From Galerina marginata (taxonomy: Eukaryota; Basidiomycota; Agaricomycetes; Agaricales; Galerinaceae): a stretch of DNA of 64,000 nt. A model generated the notes under the pieces. The model saw only the letters and a program-made list of their open reading frames with translations, had not been told where the DNA came from and ran no database searches. The number at the start of each line of letters is the position of its first letter. The stretch's first letter is position 1. Location: positions 2,046,001 through 2,110,000 of the forward strand of contig JAECYW010000004.1 in NCBI GenBank assembly GCA_023014335.1, written 5' to 3'. Made by a program: the position numbers and the translations under genes. Shown here in pieces: positions 32,301 through 44,406 of this stretch.

Positions 32301-35300
32301 GTGCTTTTTCCAACTTACAAGTAACACCCAATGCTTTCAGACCAGCCAGTGGCTTTGGTGCCTTTGACACGCCTAAAAGCTCTCCGTTCTTCAAAAGCCC
32401 CGAAGCTACGCCTCCTGTGGTCTCGGCTTTCGCACCTGTGTCCCAACCGAAAACCCCCACTCCTGTCGCAGGTAATGCCTTTGGATCGCCTTCTGTCCTT
32501 GGACTGGCCAAGCCCGCCTTTGCATCCATTAAACCCACTGTGCCGTCCATAATGGCTGCTCCGGCAACAGGCGGATTTGGTGCTTTCAGTGGAGCTAAAA
32601 GTGGATTCGGCGCTTTTGCAGAGAAGAAGACATCATTCTCTGACTTACTCAAAACTGGCGGCGAAGAGACGAAGGACCCGACTAAGCCTGCTTTGGCATT
32701 CGCCAAAACAGGCGATGAGGAAGACAGAGACAAAACACCCACGTCTGTGTTCGCAGCACCGTTGACTACTCCTCAAAGTGAAGAGGAAACCCCTTCTATT
32801 TCAGCGTTTCCTCCTGTATCACAGCCAAAAGAGAGGCAGAAAACTGAAGAAGCTGAAGCCAAGGACGAGAAGCCAACGTCGGAGTCTGATGACAAGAAAG
32901 ATACAAAGAATATCTCGACAAGCACGATTTCAGATGAGGCATCCTTCGCCAATATTTCTACCTCGTCTGCTGCTAGTTCCTTTGTCGAAGTCAATGAGGA
33001 ACAAGAGCGCAGTTTACCGGAGGAGGGCGAACATTCCGACGAGGATGCAGAGCACAGCGGAGACGACAAAGATGGATTCCTTTCGGATAACTACAGCGAA
33101 TCGTCTTACAAGGACGGAGATTCCGCCAACGAAGAATCAGATGAAGAGTATTTGCCAGAGGAAAGAGACTCTGCATCTCCAGAGCCTTCAACGCAACCCA
33201 TCCCTCGGCCTAGGTCTCCTTCTGCCACTCCGCAACCAGAACCTCCTAGAATTGAAGTGTCCACACCTCCTGATGCCGATGAAGATAGTCCACCTTCTCC
33301 TTCCAGGTTAACACCCGTTCGAGAACCTAGTACAACCCCACCTGGGACACCTGAGAAGGAACCAAAGCCGTTACCTGGAACTAGTCCATCACCGTTTGGA
33401 ATAGGACTTGGCCGACCCAGCACACGCCCCGCGCGTAGTTCGCCATTAGCAAACGCGGTATTGCATGCTGTGGAAGAGGAAGAAGGTACAGGGTCGCCGC
33501 CTAAAGCAGTCAAACCCCCCGTTTCACCTAAGCCCGTCTATGGTGTTCTGCCAGTTGATAAAGAGGACCATGTCGCTGAGGGTCAACCTTCGATTAACAA
33601 GAGGCCGAAAACACCACCCTTGCTATCTACTATTGCACCACCAATTCCGATTCCTAGCACTCCAATTCTAGCGCCTGCCATCCCTCCTGCTCCAAAAGCC
33701 GAACCTGCGGATGCCGAAACCCCGTCTAAACCAACCGGCCTACCTTTCAGCTTTGGAACGCGGGCAGCAGCAACATCAACGCCCAATCTCTTTGGAGGAA
33801 AGATCCCAGAGAAGAATGCTGCACCTCCGACCCTGTCCAGGCCTGATCTCCCACGTGCAACAACAGCTCCAGCAGCTCCTGGCTTCGCTTCAACGAGTCC
33901 CTTCGGAGCGGCCCCTCCGCTTGCAGCTCCTGCCTTCATGCCTCCTTTCAGTCTGAACAGCGCAACGACTGGATCTCCATTCACAACAGGAACATCGAGC
34001 ATTTTTGGCGGTGCGAAACCTCCAACATTGCCTTCTACTCCCCCAGGCTTTTTGGGAGCGAAAGCTACTCCTTCACCGCCTCTTCCTGTTGGTGGCCTTT
34101 TTGGAACGAAGCAAGCGACATCACAACCGCAAAATGTTTTTGGAGCTTCTCCTCCTTTAGGACCTACGAAACCATCATCTCTTCCATTTTCTTTCGGACC
34201 TGCCCCTCCCTCAGTATCACAGCCCCTACCAACCCCTATTCAAACTCCGCCCACACCTACGCCTGAAGCTATTTTGGAGGAAGGGATTCAAAAGGAGTGT
34301 GTTTATTTAGTGACCATGATTGAAACGGATTTAAGAGAGGTAAGCATTAATGTTATCCAACTGTGGGGTCTTACTGACACTTTCTTTCCGTAATATAGTT
34401 GGGCCACCTTGCTAAGCAAGCTGTTGAAAGACGAAATGAAAACGGACATTCAACGGGTGGTTCGCGCCAGAAAGCCGACCTTGGGGTTCCTACAAAATGG
34501 AGTTTCGGCGACTTAACATACTTCAATCAGGTTTTAATGCAGTACGAAGCAGACCTTGACCAGTTGACAGCATATCGCGAGAACGAAACACAAATGTTGC
34601 GTGAATTACAAAGCAATATTCTGAAATGTACGTTCCTGTTTAATCAGTACAGTAACATTGGTGTTCATTTTTCACTGTTCAGCTGGCACGAGAAAGGAAG
34701 AAATTGCACGCTTCAACAAGGCTAAGCATGACAAAGAATTTGCGAAGATGTTGAAGGCCAGGACTCTAGGTCCAGAGCTTACTGAAACCCAAACACATCT
34801 GAGAAAGTCCATCCGGGTTTGTCCAGCTTTTTTGTCTACTTATCATCTTTCCAATGAGGGTTTTGCAGGTTATTCGAGATCGCGTGCAGAAACTTGAATC
34901 ACGTTTGCAGGAGAACAAAAAGAGACTGGCCCAAGCTGCAACGCTGAAACCGACTTTCAGGTACGTTCATCCTCGATGTTTAACCAGCGTGTTCTAGACT
35001 TACATGTACTGCAGGGCACCGTCGCTCGACACAATCAACAGAACCTATCGGAATATCGAACTCGCCATTGACCAACAAAGCGATGATGTGGCGCGATTGG
35101 CTGCCCGAATATCGAAGCTAAAGGTCAAAGATAGAGGTAGTTCTCCGGCACCTTCTCGAGACACTCGACTTCCAGATGCAGGACATCGACGACCCATCAC
35201 TGTCACCCCCAATGTCGCAGTAACGACCGCCGCTGCCCTCAACGCGGAAAGATCCGCCCACCGACTGAAGAAGGCCCTCCTTGCTGTGCGCAAAGAGCCT

Positions 35301-35693
35301 CTTCTGAACACGAAGGCTGCTTCTGCGCCTCCTGCGCCGGCCGTATTCAAAACCCCTCAGAAATTATCGAACACCGGAGCCTTCGCCGCAATAACTGGCC
35401 CACTCTTTGGCGAGCCTGTGACCCCGACCAGTACGATGCCACTCCTTGATTGGAATCAAGTACCAGAAGATAACTTCAACCCTACTGGCTCGACGCTTCC
35501 ACAAGGGCGTCGCGGTGCGACGGGGCAGAGAAAACATAGCTCTGTACCACTAAAACGGACAGTTGGTGTGGCTCCACCTGTGACCCCGCCGCCTGCAGGC
35601 TTTGAATGGGGCCCCATGCCTGCCTTCGTTACTCCTCCGCCCTCAAAGGGTCTTCCTACGCCATTTACTTCATTATTCACAAATTCAAAGTAA
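29354..35693 (+). CDS. NUP159: FG nucleoporin, Nup159/Nup214 type
   Basis: Cytoplasmic-side nuclear pore protein that docks the mRNA export helicase Dbp5. Eight exons: 29354-29443, 29494-29641, 29693-30100, 30153-34339, 34399-34627, 34683-34816, 34869-34960, 35015-35693; 1988 residues. Residues 1 to about 430 read as a beta-propeller (SYCLFSVANSRGWFVAV, LVFSPLDDLRSAF, VDWSPKGKHIAIGLQTGDIL). A first FG-repeat region spans about 460-1040 (SAFGQSSFGQ, GGFSAFA), then an acidic Ser-rich stretch, a second FG patch (about 1450-1600; LPFSFG, SIFGG, LFGTK) and a helical C-terminal part (from about 1612; QVLMQYEADLDQLTAYREN) expected to bind the Nup82-Nsp1 complex. The 29642-29692 intron is 51 bases and in frame, so retention would add 17 residues. 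Confidence 0.92.
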
Positions 35694-35861
35694 TCTGTGC
35701 TCTTTTTTGTTTGTATGTAGATTTGTCTTTATAGTCAATGAATAGTAAATCCGACTCCATTGCGCTCAGATTTTGTCCGTTCCCAAAAATCAGTTCAAAT
35801 GTTCAGGCCTAGAATTAACGCGGAACCTAAATTAGTAGTACGTATATTTACGATACTTAGG

Positions 35862-36800
35862 TCAAGCTTTTGCTTCCTGTGCTTTTCCACTTTCTGATTT
35901 ACCTTCCTGTTCGACATCAACATCACCCTCCTTTTGCTGTTCTTCTTCCTCCTCCTCATCTTCAGGTTGGAGGTTATGTGGATCGTATATGATGGACTCG
36001 AGATGAGCCAGGGCAGCCTATAACAACAATAAGGAACCACAAGGGGAAAAAAGGATGTCTAGTATGGCGCAAATCGGTTGTCATTGAGGAAATCGCTGCG
36101 CACCCTCCCGACTTCACTAAGCTCCTCATTTTCGTCTCCATTGAACGTGTCGAATGTTGAGCCATTGACGTCAACAATCGCCTCGTCGAAATCATCCTCA
36201 TCATCTTGCGGATCTGGGTGAAGAGATGCGCACTGGGATAGTGCTTCGAAAATGGCTTCGACTGGCGGAATAAGTGTATTAGTGCGATTGACAAGCCAAG
36301 AAGACGCGATGACATACGTGATTCCGGATTTTGCGGGACGATCGACAGCTCGCGCATGTCTGTGATAGCATTTTCGTCTGCAGCAGACGCTGCATTTTCT
36401 GTTCCTATGCTTTCATCGAGTTGGCAGTATATCGATGGACCAGATTCTCCACGAGAAACAGCGTGTAGCGTGATCGCAGGATATTCAATCTGAAAACCTG
36501 TACCAGTCGATGACATGAACACGAGCACACTGTCCGTATCAAAAGCTTCAGTATTCTAATCGTTGAAAATGCGAAAAAAAATAGCACCGACCTTGTCAAG
36601 ACATAGAGCGTTCCCTGAGTCGCATTTTGGGTCGAGAGATTCTCAAGTGGAGGGTCAAGCGAAACCGATACATTTTCTTCCTTGTGTCTGATGACTGGCG
36701 GTATGTCGCTGAAAGAATTTGGGGTGGATGCAACGAGGGTGGTGTGCTCCTCGGGGGAGACAAATGTTGGAAGGCTGGTGATCAGATTTACTGCAGGCAT
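35862..36800 (-). CDS. pICln (Lot5/CLNS1A family), snRNP assembly chaperone
   Basis: Four exons: 36800-36592, 36529-36318, 36261-36104, 36017-35862; 244 residues. A pleckstrin-homology-like fold is seen: GTLYVLT, then VFMSSTGTGFQIEYPAITLHAVSR, then SIYCQLDE, matching pICln members that hold Sm proteins for the PRMT5 methylosome. After it come ELSIVPQNPES and EAIFEALSQCASLHPDP, then LSEVGRAALAHLESII and an acidic tail (EDEEEEEEQQKEGD). The last intron was placed with a GTGCGC donor because it restores EVGRAALAHLE and avoids a stop. Divergent from the second SH3 gene with 174 bases between starts; tail to tail with NUP159. Confidence 0.88.
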
Positions 36801-36974
36801 CGCGGTCAGATGCAAAAAGGTTTTTGGCGCTATTAGGGTTAGGTTTAGTCTCCCTGATCAAATGATTGATCGGCGTACAGCCACCTGCTCACCTTCTTGC
36901 CCGACATGCCGCCTCTAGCCTTGTAAGCTGCCGCTGGGCCAGGACGGCTCACATCTCTCTTCTCAACCACGATC

Positions 36975-37825
36975 ATGTCGCCTCAGGACCCCCAGGCTGC
37001 AGCTCTCCTTGCTCACGTTGTCTCTCAGATAGAGCAGAACGTCAGTTTTCTGGCTTCTCAAAATTACATTTCTGAAGGAGATGCGTCTGCCATCCTGGCA
37101 AAACTGCCAAACGCCAATCAAGCCACCAACCATAATGCAGGCGGTTTTTCGGCGCTAGCGTCGCGGATGTCGAATATGACTATGAGGGGCCCTGCAATGC
37201 CTACTCCAGCCCCTCGCGCGGTACCTGCAGTACCTTCACTCCCTCAGGCACGGGCGTTGTGGGCCTATACTGGTGATGTAAGCATTGCATCTCTCACTTC
37301 TCTACTGTGCTAAACCTGAAGCATATAGGATGCTAACGACCTCGCTTTCGAACCTGGAGACATCATAGAAATTGTGGATGAAACCAACGCAGACTGGTGG
37401 ACTGGAAAGGTCCATGGAAGACAGGGTATTTTCCCGTCGTCATATGTTCAGCGAATCCAGGCTCCCGTTCCTACTGCTGCACCGACTGCACCTAAAGCAT
37501 ACAAACCTTTTGGGGCAGCTCATCATGGCACCAACATTCCACCACCATCCGGTCAAGGTGTTAATTCTGTTGGCCTCCAGGAAGCACCTGGAACCGAGGC
37601 CAAGAAAGATAAGTTTGGGAAGTACAAGAATACCGTAAGCACTGGTATATTTTATTACTTTCTGCAGTGATATTAATGCTTGATTTATTTCAGTTGGCAC
37701 ATTCTGCTGTTGGAGGTGTTGGATTTGGAGCTGGTAAGTACCGAATAAACTTGAAACAAATACCCCATTTAACTTTTTTGCTAGGCTCTGCCATTGGTGG
37801 AGGACTTGTTCGCGCTATTTTCTGA
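36975..37825 (+). CDS. SH3-domain protein, LSB1/PIN3-like, paralogue 2
   Basis: Four exons: 36975-37277, 37329-37634, 37694-37733, 37785-37825; 229 residues. N-terminal helix (LLAHVVSQIEQNVSFL...AILAKLP), SH3 domain from ARALWAYTGD through DANDLAFEPGDIIEIVD and DWWTGKV to IFPSSYVQRI, a shorter linker (FGAAHHGTNIPPPSGQG) and the end AHSAVGGVGFGAGSAIGGG. Same intron positions and phases as the paralogue at 28222, and the same sizes of exons 3 and 4. It lacks that gene's Pro/Tyr-rich linker. Likely actin-patch or endocytosis role through Las17-type partners, by family. Confidence 0.93.
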
Positions 37826-38126
37826 TTTAAAGCAACGACGACCACTGGATGGAAATGAAGCTATACGTTTTATACCTCTTCATTACCTCCTATACTCATA
37901 CAACCACGATATCCATTATACAGACATTGTAAAGGAATGTGTCTTTTATTCCCGTCCATTTGAATTCACCAAATACCCACTCTGAGGCAACTTGTGTCAG
38001 TTTGGTCTCAAAGATGCCGATCACTCGTGTGACAAAGGATTATACGTAGTAAGGTGACAACAAGGAAAGCAAGGAATAGACTAACAGCATTCTAGATCAC
38101 ACAGCGTTGTAGACATCAGAAAGCAA
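37826..38126. other. Convergent intergenic region
   Basis: 3' flanks of the second SH3 gene and the paladin gene. Nothing else seen. Confidence 0.5.
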
Positions 38127-41100
38127 TCAATCAAGCGACCTCCTCCCTAACAGTTTTGTAATCTCTCTGCGTTCATGTAACCAGTCAGGGAATGTAACCT
38201 CTGGGGCTTCGCCTCGCTCGCGCATCTCAATCAGATAGTTGGCGAACACAATCAAAGCACCATAGCGATACCTATTGTCCCATTGTCAAGGCCAGTAACA
38301 CTAGAGCAAGGCACAGCCAGACTTACAAATAGTTCACAGTAATGTTCCGCAACTTTTGCTCCTTGGTGCTGCCTTTTTCACAAGCGTCCACCTTGAGTTT
38401 ATAGCTGATGAAAAATGAAGAAGAACAATCAAAGTATGCCGATAACCGAATTAGGAGAAAACCAACTCGTATATCGCCTTTCTCAAGTTTTGCACATCTT
38501 GCATCAGGTCAACCGCCCGGTCTGTCAGGCGCTTGGCGATTTTTCCGTGCGAAAGAACACCGACGAGCTGGAGTATCGTTTTGTACTCGCCTGAAAAAAC
38601 AAGCGGAAATTACTCAGTATCGAGAGGATATGTTTGGTGTATTTTCTTACCTGCAAGGTAAGCCTCTTCCTCTGATGGTCCATCCATAGCATCGTACATT
38701 TCTAGAGCAACTTCTTCCTCGGCAACGACGTGGTTGTTGTCCGTTTCCCAGTGCATCGACGAGGAAATCAAGCAAGCAGTAATCATGCCGGTTGTCGTCC
38801 TTCCCCTTCCCATCTGACAGTTGAAGATGAAGTCGCCTGCCTGAGACAGACCTGATCGGACTCTGACGAGCAGTTGTTGTATAGCATCAGGGAGCGGTGC
38901 TTGTTCATCGGTCTAACAATTCCTTGTTTTAGGAAAACTGGTAAAACTGAGCATCTAAGAAGGAAATGACTTACGATTGCCACTCGACCGTAATCAAGCT
39001 GGACATGCGGTTAGATTTCAAGGTGTAGCCAACGGCAGTTAATAGAACCCACACGATAACCCTGCTTGAGAACGGAATTGAAGACGTCTCTTGGTGTCAT
39101 AATTTCATCTTCCTCTATTACTTCCCAAATCGGAATGATAGAAAACACGCCTGGCCTCTCTTCTACCTCGTCATGGAGCAATATCCGACCGTTCCCGTTT
39201 CGAAGTTCGCGCAAAATGTCTTTCTTGAAGCTTTCCTCCATGCCTTCGACCGTAGCTGTCGTCACACCTGTCGCCCTGATGTTCCTTTTAGTGGGTTGAC
39301 ATGCAGTACGCAAGCGAAGAACATTTACTCGACATTTTCCAGCGGGCGGTTGACTAATCGCAAGACATGCGGTCTCCCCGCCACGTAAACGACAGGTTCC
39401 TAGATAAAAAAAAGTTTAGGATACCTCGATTATCTATTTGATAAAAAAACTCGCCTCTCGCAATGAGGTCCAATAAACGATGTTAGAGCCCCCAGGACCG
39501 GCGTCGACTCGCTCAAGAGCCCGTTTCAACCTGCCACGACGGTTACAAACCGTCAAACAATTTGCTTTGAACACACTTACCCTTCAACTGTAGGCATCCC
39601 ACTAATGAATCATGACTAAACTATCAAACAATTGTTTTCAGTTGTAAATAGCTTACCTTCCACACACCATTTTGCCATTCTCTTCAATTGTAAACTCTAT
39701 ACTGTCCTTCGGTGATGCTGACCCGGAGGATGATGAATGTTGAGGATGCAAAGACATCGGAATCCTACGGAAGTTCGGCGCGCCTTCGATCCGCCTAAGG
39801 CATGGTGTCAATGAAAATATGATTGTCCGAGTCAAGTTTACATACTCCGGAAGGGTCATCTTCTGCAGATTAGAGAAGAAGTCCGATTTGATAATGGTCG
39901 ATTGAGACAGAATGCTGCCGGACCGGTTAACAACGACCTGCGTAACTTCATCTGGGTCTGCCACTCCAACTTTCGAGTCTGAGCGTTCCAGAGGCTTCAA
40001 AGCATTTATTCCATCGTTGAGTAACTCTTTCTCAAAGGTCTTAATTACTATTGAATAAATATGGTTAACTTCGTCTTCTGAAAGCGAGTTCAGATAACAA
40101 CACACCAGGCCGGTTCTTGACGAAGGTCTCCACATTTTCAAAAGATTGCATAGTATCAGGTTCTGTGGACTGCAGATATGCCTGAAAGACAATTAACTCA
40201 AAGTATCTTCGAAGATTATGCAAGCCTGCCGGATAGATTTAGTACCAACCGGTTTACACTGTAATGAGCTGCATACCTTTTGACGTATGGAGTCGTTTTT
40301 GTTTCTCGTCCGTGGCCTCTTCTGCGAGAATCCGCGACTCTTCAATTGCATCTCGGAGGTTGTATACCGCTGAGCATCGATCAATGGCGTCGTCGACAGC
40401 GCTTTTGACTGCGGGACCCTTTCGGATCACTCTCAAGAGATCTTGGAAATGACAGTCAAAAACAAGGCGGAGGTCAACAGTTGTAGGTAACTACTCACTG
40501 TTGATCACCTCATACGACCGATGGTTGGGAGGTTTCACAGGTTCCATGAGTGTCATCGACATCGAAAGCGACCGTTTGCCTTGACGAGGCGTTGTCGTCG
40601 GTGTTGTCGGGCGGTGAATTTGCAACCACTGCCGAATAAGAAGCAAGATAATCTATCCAGATTCGGGTTGAGTTCAGACTCTGAGACTCGGAAGACGGAC
40701 GCGTACCGATGCCAACGTACTTCTACCACGACCAAGTTGGCAGTTTACAACTATCGGTGTGTTTGGAGATGTCCTGAGCACGACTTCAATCAAATCCTTG
40801 AGGTCAGAATAATCTGGTGATTTCTCGGCCGTGATTGGAATCCGGTTGTACTGCAGGTATACGTTCTTCCTCTCCAGCCGGGCGGCCATGATATCCTTCA
40901 GAACCACAACATCGTCTGGCTGAACCTCTTCCCAGATAGGTACTACAGTTCCATCGCTCGTTTCAGTATGTAGTAAAATGCTACACAGGTATCGATATGA
41001 GCTATTTTCTTAGTTAGTCTCGATTTGCTCACCGTCCTCCGAACGAGGTAAGTTCGGCAATGACGTCGTCTCTCAGCCTCTCCTCCAGAATTTCCAGGCG

Positions 41101-44100
41101 TGATGCCGATATTCCACCATAATCTGTCACCAAGTTCAGAGAAGCACACCTCAGTAACACTGGGGCAACACTTACCTTTCATATTTCTGAGTGAATAGTT
41201 TTCTCGTCTTAGACAGTATGGGGCACCATTGATATAAACGATTGGTTCCTCGCGCAAAGTGATCCAAACGACTTTTGATGCATCAGGGTGTGCCGTGTTG
41301 ATTCGAGCAACAACTTCATCAATAGCTTCTGTCGTCGGTTGTCCAAGGGCATATATGTTGCTATCCGGAACCTGGCGGAAATTGATAGCGCCTCGGACAC
41401 CGTGCTCGACATGGTGAGATTCTCCGAGCCATTGGTCGGATTTTAGGAGAGTGCTGAGAGGGGACAACTAAATACTGGAAGTAACCAGGACTTGAGAGAC
41501 ATACCTCTCACGAAGGATAATGCCACTTCGGCTCTGGAAGAAACAGATCAGCCTTGATTTTTTGCTCCAAAGACAAGGGACGCACCTTGACGACATGGTC
41601 CGAATATTCGTCTCCCAAAACCTGACCTCCAGCAATGGCAACATCGTTTTTCTTGCCAGGGAGCAGACTCCGAGTGGCCATGCCAGATTTAGACAACGAT
41701 GATAAGTCGTTCACAGGGGCGAAAACGTTCAACCGTGACCCGTATTGCTTGCGCAGGAACTTTATCTGACTGCATGACATGTCAAAAGAAAAGGATTACC
41801 AAGAAAGCGCACTTACTTCCAAATCTCTGTTCTAGCCGTGAGCCAGTCAGAGAAGCTTTGACTGAAGTTCTCGTCCGAAGTCTCGACAAAGCTCGCAAAG
41901 GCGATTATGAAGAAGCTGTTGTAAATTTCAGGATCGAAAGATGTTGACAGCTGATTTTCATCACTTACTATTTTTCCAAAGCCTTCATCGCCTTGGTCAA
42001 AAAGTCCTCTCCTTGAGTTTCGTCCATGCTCGTAAGGGAATATTTCAACCGATACACCAAAATATCTTCGCGGAGATTAATAACTTGGTCAGCTGGAAGC
42101 ATGGTTAGCCGGAATTACATGACAGCTGAAAAATCAGGACGCACTAGAATCTATAACCCGATCGACAAGTTTCTTCGCCTGCAGACCGTGATCTAAACAT
42201 CCCAATAAGCTGAGGATGACACCATAGTTACCCATGTGAGCCTTGCGAAGGTTTTCCAAGAGGGTGGGTTGAGTCATTAGAAGTTCGATAGCTGATTGTG
42301 CATTGTTATTGTGCAGACCTGGAAATAGGTAAACGCTCGCTCGTGCAGACATATGTGACATTATTTACATTGCTGTAGGAGGTAGGTCAGTCGAAGCAGA
42401 GACTTGCTAAGTTCTTGCTGGGCATTGGCTTGCTCGAGCGACTGGAGGATGCGGCTTTCGGTTTGCTTTTGAAGTGTAAGAATGTAGCAATCAACTGTTT
42501 GCTAGATGCTCACTATGTTTGTAGGCTAAATTTACGGGTTTGAATGACTAGGTCAAAAATTAAGTAGATGATTTCCTACCGTATTCGTTCCGGTATTTGA
42601 GGGACTGGAGGAAAGCGGAATCGGCGCGTTTACAGACTTAATGGCATAAGGGTCTGGTCCTCCTCTGCCCATAATCTGTTTCCGACGGACGAGAGACGCA
42701 GCAACCATGGCGAATGTGGTTCGGACGGCACCCATGCCACACGAAAACACTAAAGCTGTCTCCGTAGGATCTGTCTCCCGGATAACGCGAAGATAAGCGT
42801 CGAGATAGTTGTCCTAAATGTGTCATTCGCAAACGAAGAAACTAAAAAAGGTAAAGAAAGTCATACTTCGATGGGTCGATCCGGTGAAATAGGAATACTG
42901 AATGGCATAAACGACCGCTTTCTTGCAACAATATGTATGTAACTCACCGGTAGTACTGGAGTATAGCAATATTGAATATGAAGAACAATTATTAAAATTG
43001 AAAGGCGTACGTCAAGGTTCCATCCATTCTCCTTCATGAACCCCCAAAGTTCTCGGGAGGTCTTTACATTTCCAGTATCAACCGCTGTCCAAGTCGGTAG
43101 GATGGCTCCTTCACCACTATCGGCAGCTGTGTTTTCTCTTGAGACCTTGACACTCCGTGATTCATAACGTTATTTCATACCAACTTCATTATGTGTGAGA
43201 ACGACGCCTCCGTATCTATCAACGCAAACCCATTCGTTACGCGAGTTTGATATCAGAATCTTTCGAGGCGCACCTCGTGGCTTCTTGAAGTATGTCATTT
43301 TTTAATCTATTCTCGATTGCTTCAAGGTTTTCGGCACGATCAGATAGAGATAGTGTACGACGAGGTTCAGACGCGTCGCGGAGGACGAATGGACGACCGG
43401 ATATGTAAACTGAACGGTAAACGAGGTCAATCCTACGTTGATTAAGCTATTCGAGAAAAATGGTATCGACTCGTTGACGTAAAATGTGGCACGAAGACAA
43501 GCCCTTGGAAACACCTTATAATCGGACTGCGGAAGACGTACCAATAGGCTCTTCACGAGTTGAGAACCAGACAACATGAGCCGGGTTGGTGGTGTTGGGT
43601 CGGCAACGCAGGATAGACAGAATAGCTCTGAGGCCCTGGGTTCGAGGTTGGGCAGCACCAAAGACGTTGAGGTCTCCGTGCCGAGGAGCTCTGAAATTCG
43701 GTGCGCCATGAACATTGAGGTCAAGGTCGAGAGCACGGCCTTGAAAGGTTGGGTCAAGACTATCAGGAAAAGATAGACCTGGTAGAACTACACACCTGAT
43801 GGGTAATGATCCGTCTTCAATATGAATCCTCGCGATAGCACACTTCCGTTTCTGGTCTTGACCACTGACGGTTCGGAACGTCGAAGAAGGTCTGTAAGAT
43901 CCAAGGAAGTAGCTCCTGTTGAATCTTTGGAAAAAGCCGGCTGGCTAACTGGTGGGGATATCCTGTTGGATCCGGGTGGAATTGAGGTCGGACGACCATT
44001 AGCGAGTAAAGTTGAAGCAGCATGTATTGTCGCGTTTGGAGGAGCTGTACCAGGTCGGCCACCATCGGAAAGAGCCTTGCTCAAGTGGGCCGGGTGATGA

Positions 44101-44105
44101 GCCAT
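38127..44105 (-). CDS. PALD1: Paladin-like protein with three phosphatase modules
   Basis: Thirty exons: 44105-43796, 43739-43542, 43409-43274, 43215-43181, 43126-43011, 42955-42948, 42897-42867, 42813-42580, 42501-42369, 42318-42145, 42092-41969, 41915-41817, 41769-41512, 41453-41176, 41123-41033, 40980-40707, 40652-40499, 40441-40277, 40225-40106, 40047-39846, 39794-39657, 39601-39581, 39530-39455, 39399-39329, 39284-39053, 38998-38975, 38912-38651, 38590-38467, 38404-38327, 38271-38127. The sum is 4311 bases, 1436 residues. Each module has a lead like VVWFSTREEPI-VYISGRPFVLR and a C-x5-R phosphate loop: Cys303 (CGMGAVR), Cys822 (CQLGRGR), Cys1266 (CQMGRGR). Paladins resemble inositol-polyphosphate and tyrosine phosphatases. 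Exon 9 start is the least certain. Exon 6 is 8 bases; the intron after exon 23 is GC-AG. Confidence 0.9.
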
Positions 44106-44406
44106 GGATAAAGTGTATAGCTTCCTGTTCGACCTGTAGGGGATCTTGAGTGTAGAGAAGGAAGAACACGTTGGAACGGGCATGAATAGGGTCGGGCTAA
44201 GAATGACATTAGGGTTAAGGTCTGTTTTGAACTGCGTCATATAATTAGTGAGGGCAAAAATAGAAAATTCATTACAACGTCGATCATGTCCGAGTGGCTT
44301 ATTCCCTGCCCGCTCCTTAGTTTCCTAATTATTTTATTATTGGCTTGAGTTATTCTATTACATCTCTTTACCTTCATTCCCTGCTTCTCCCGCTGAGTAT
44401 TCGACG
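44106..44406. promoter_or_regulatory. Shared divergent promoter region
   Basis: The 301 bases between the start codons of the paladin gene and the glycosyltransferase-like gene must hold both promoters. No clear TATA box is seen. Confidence 0.45.
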
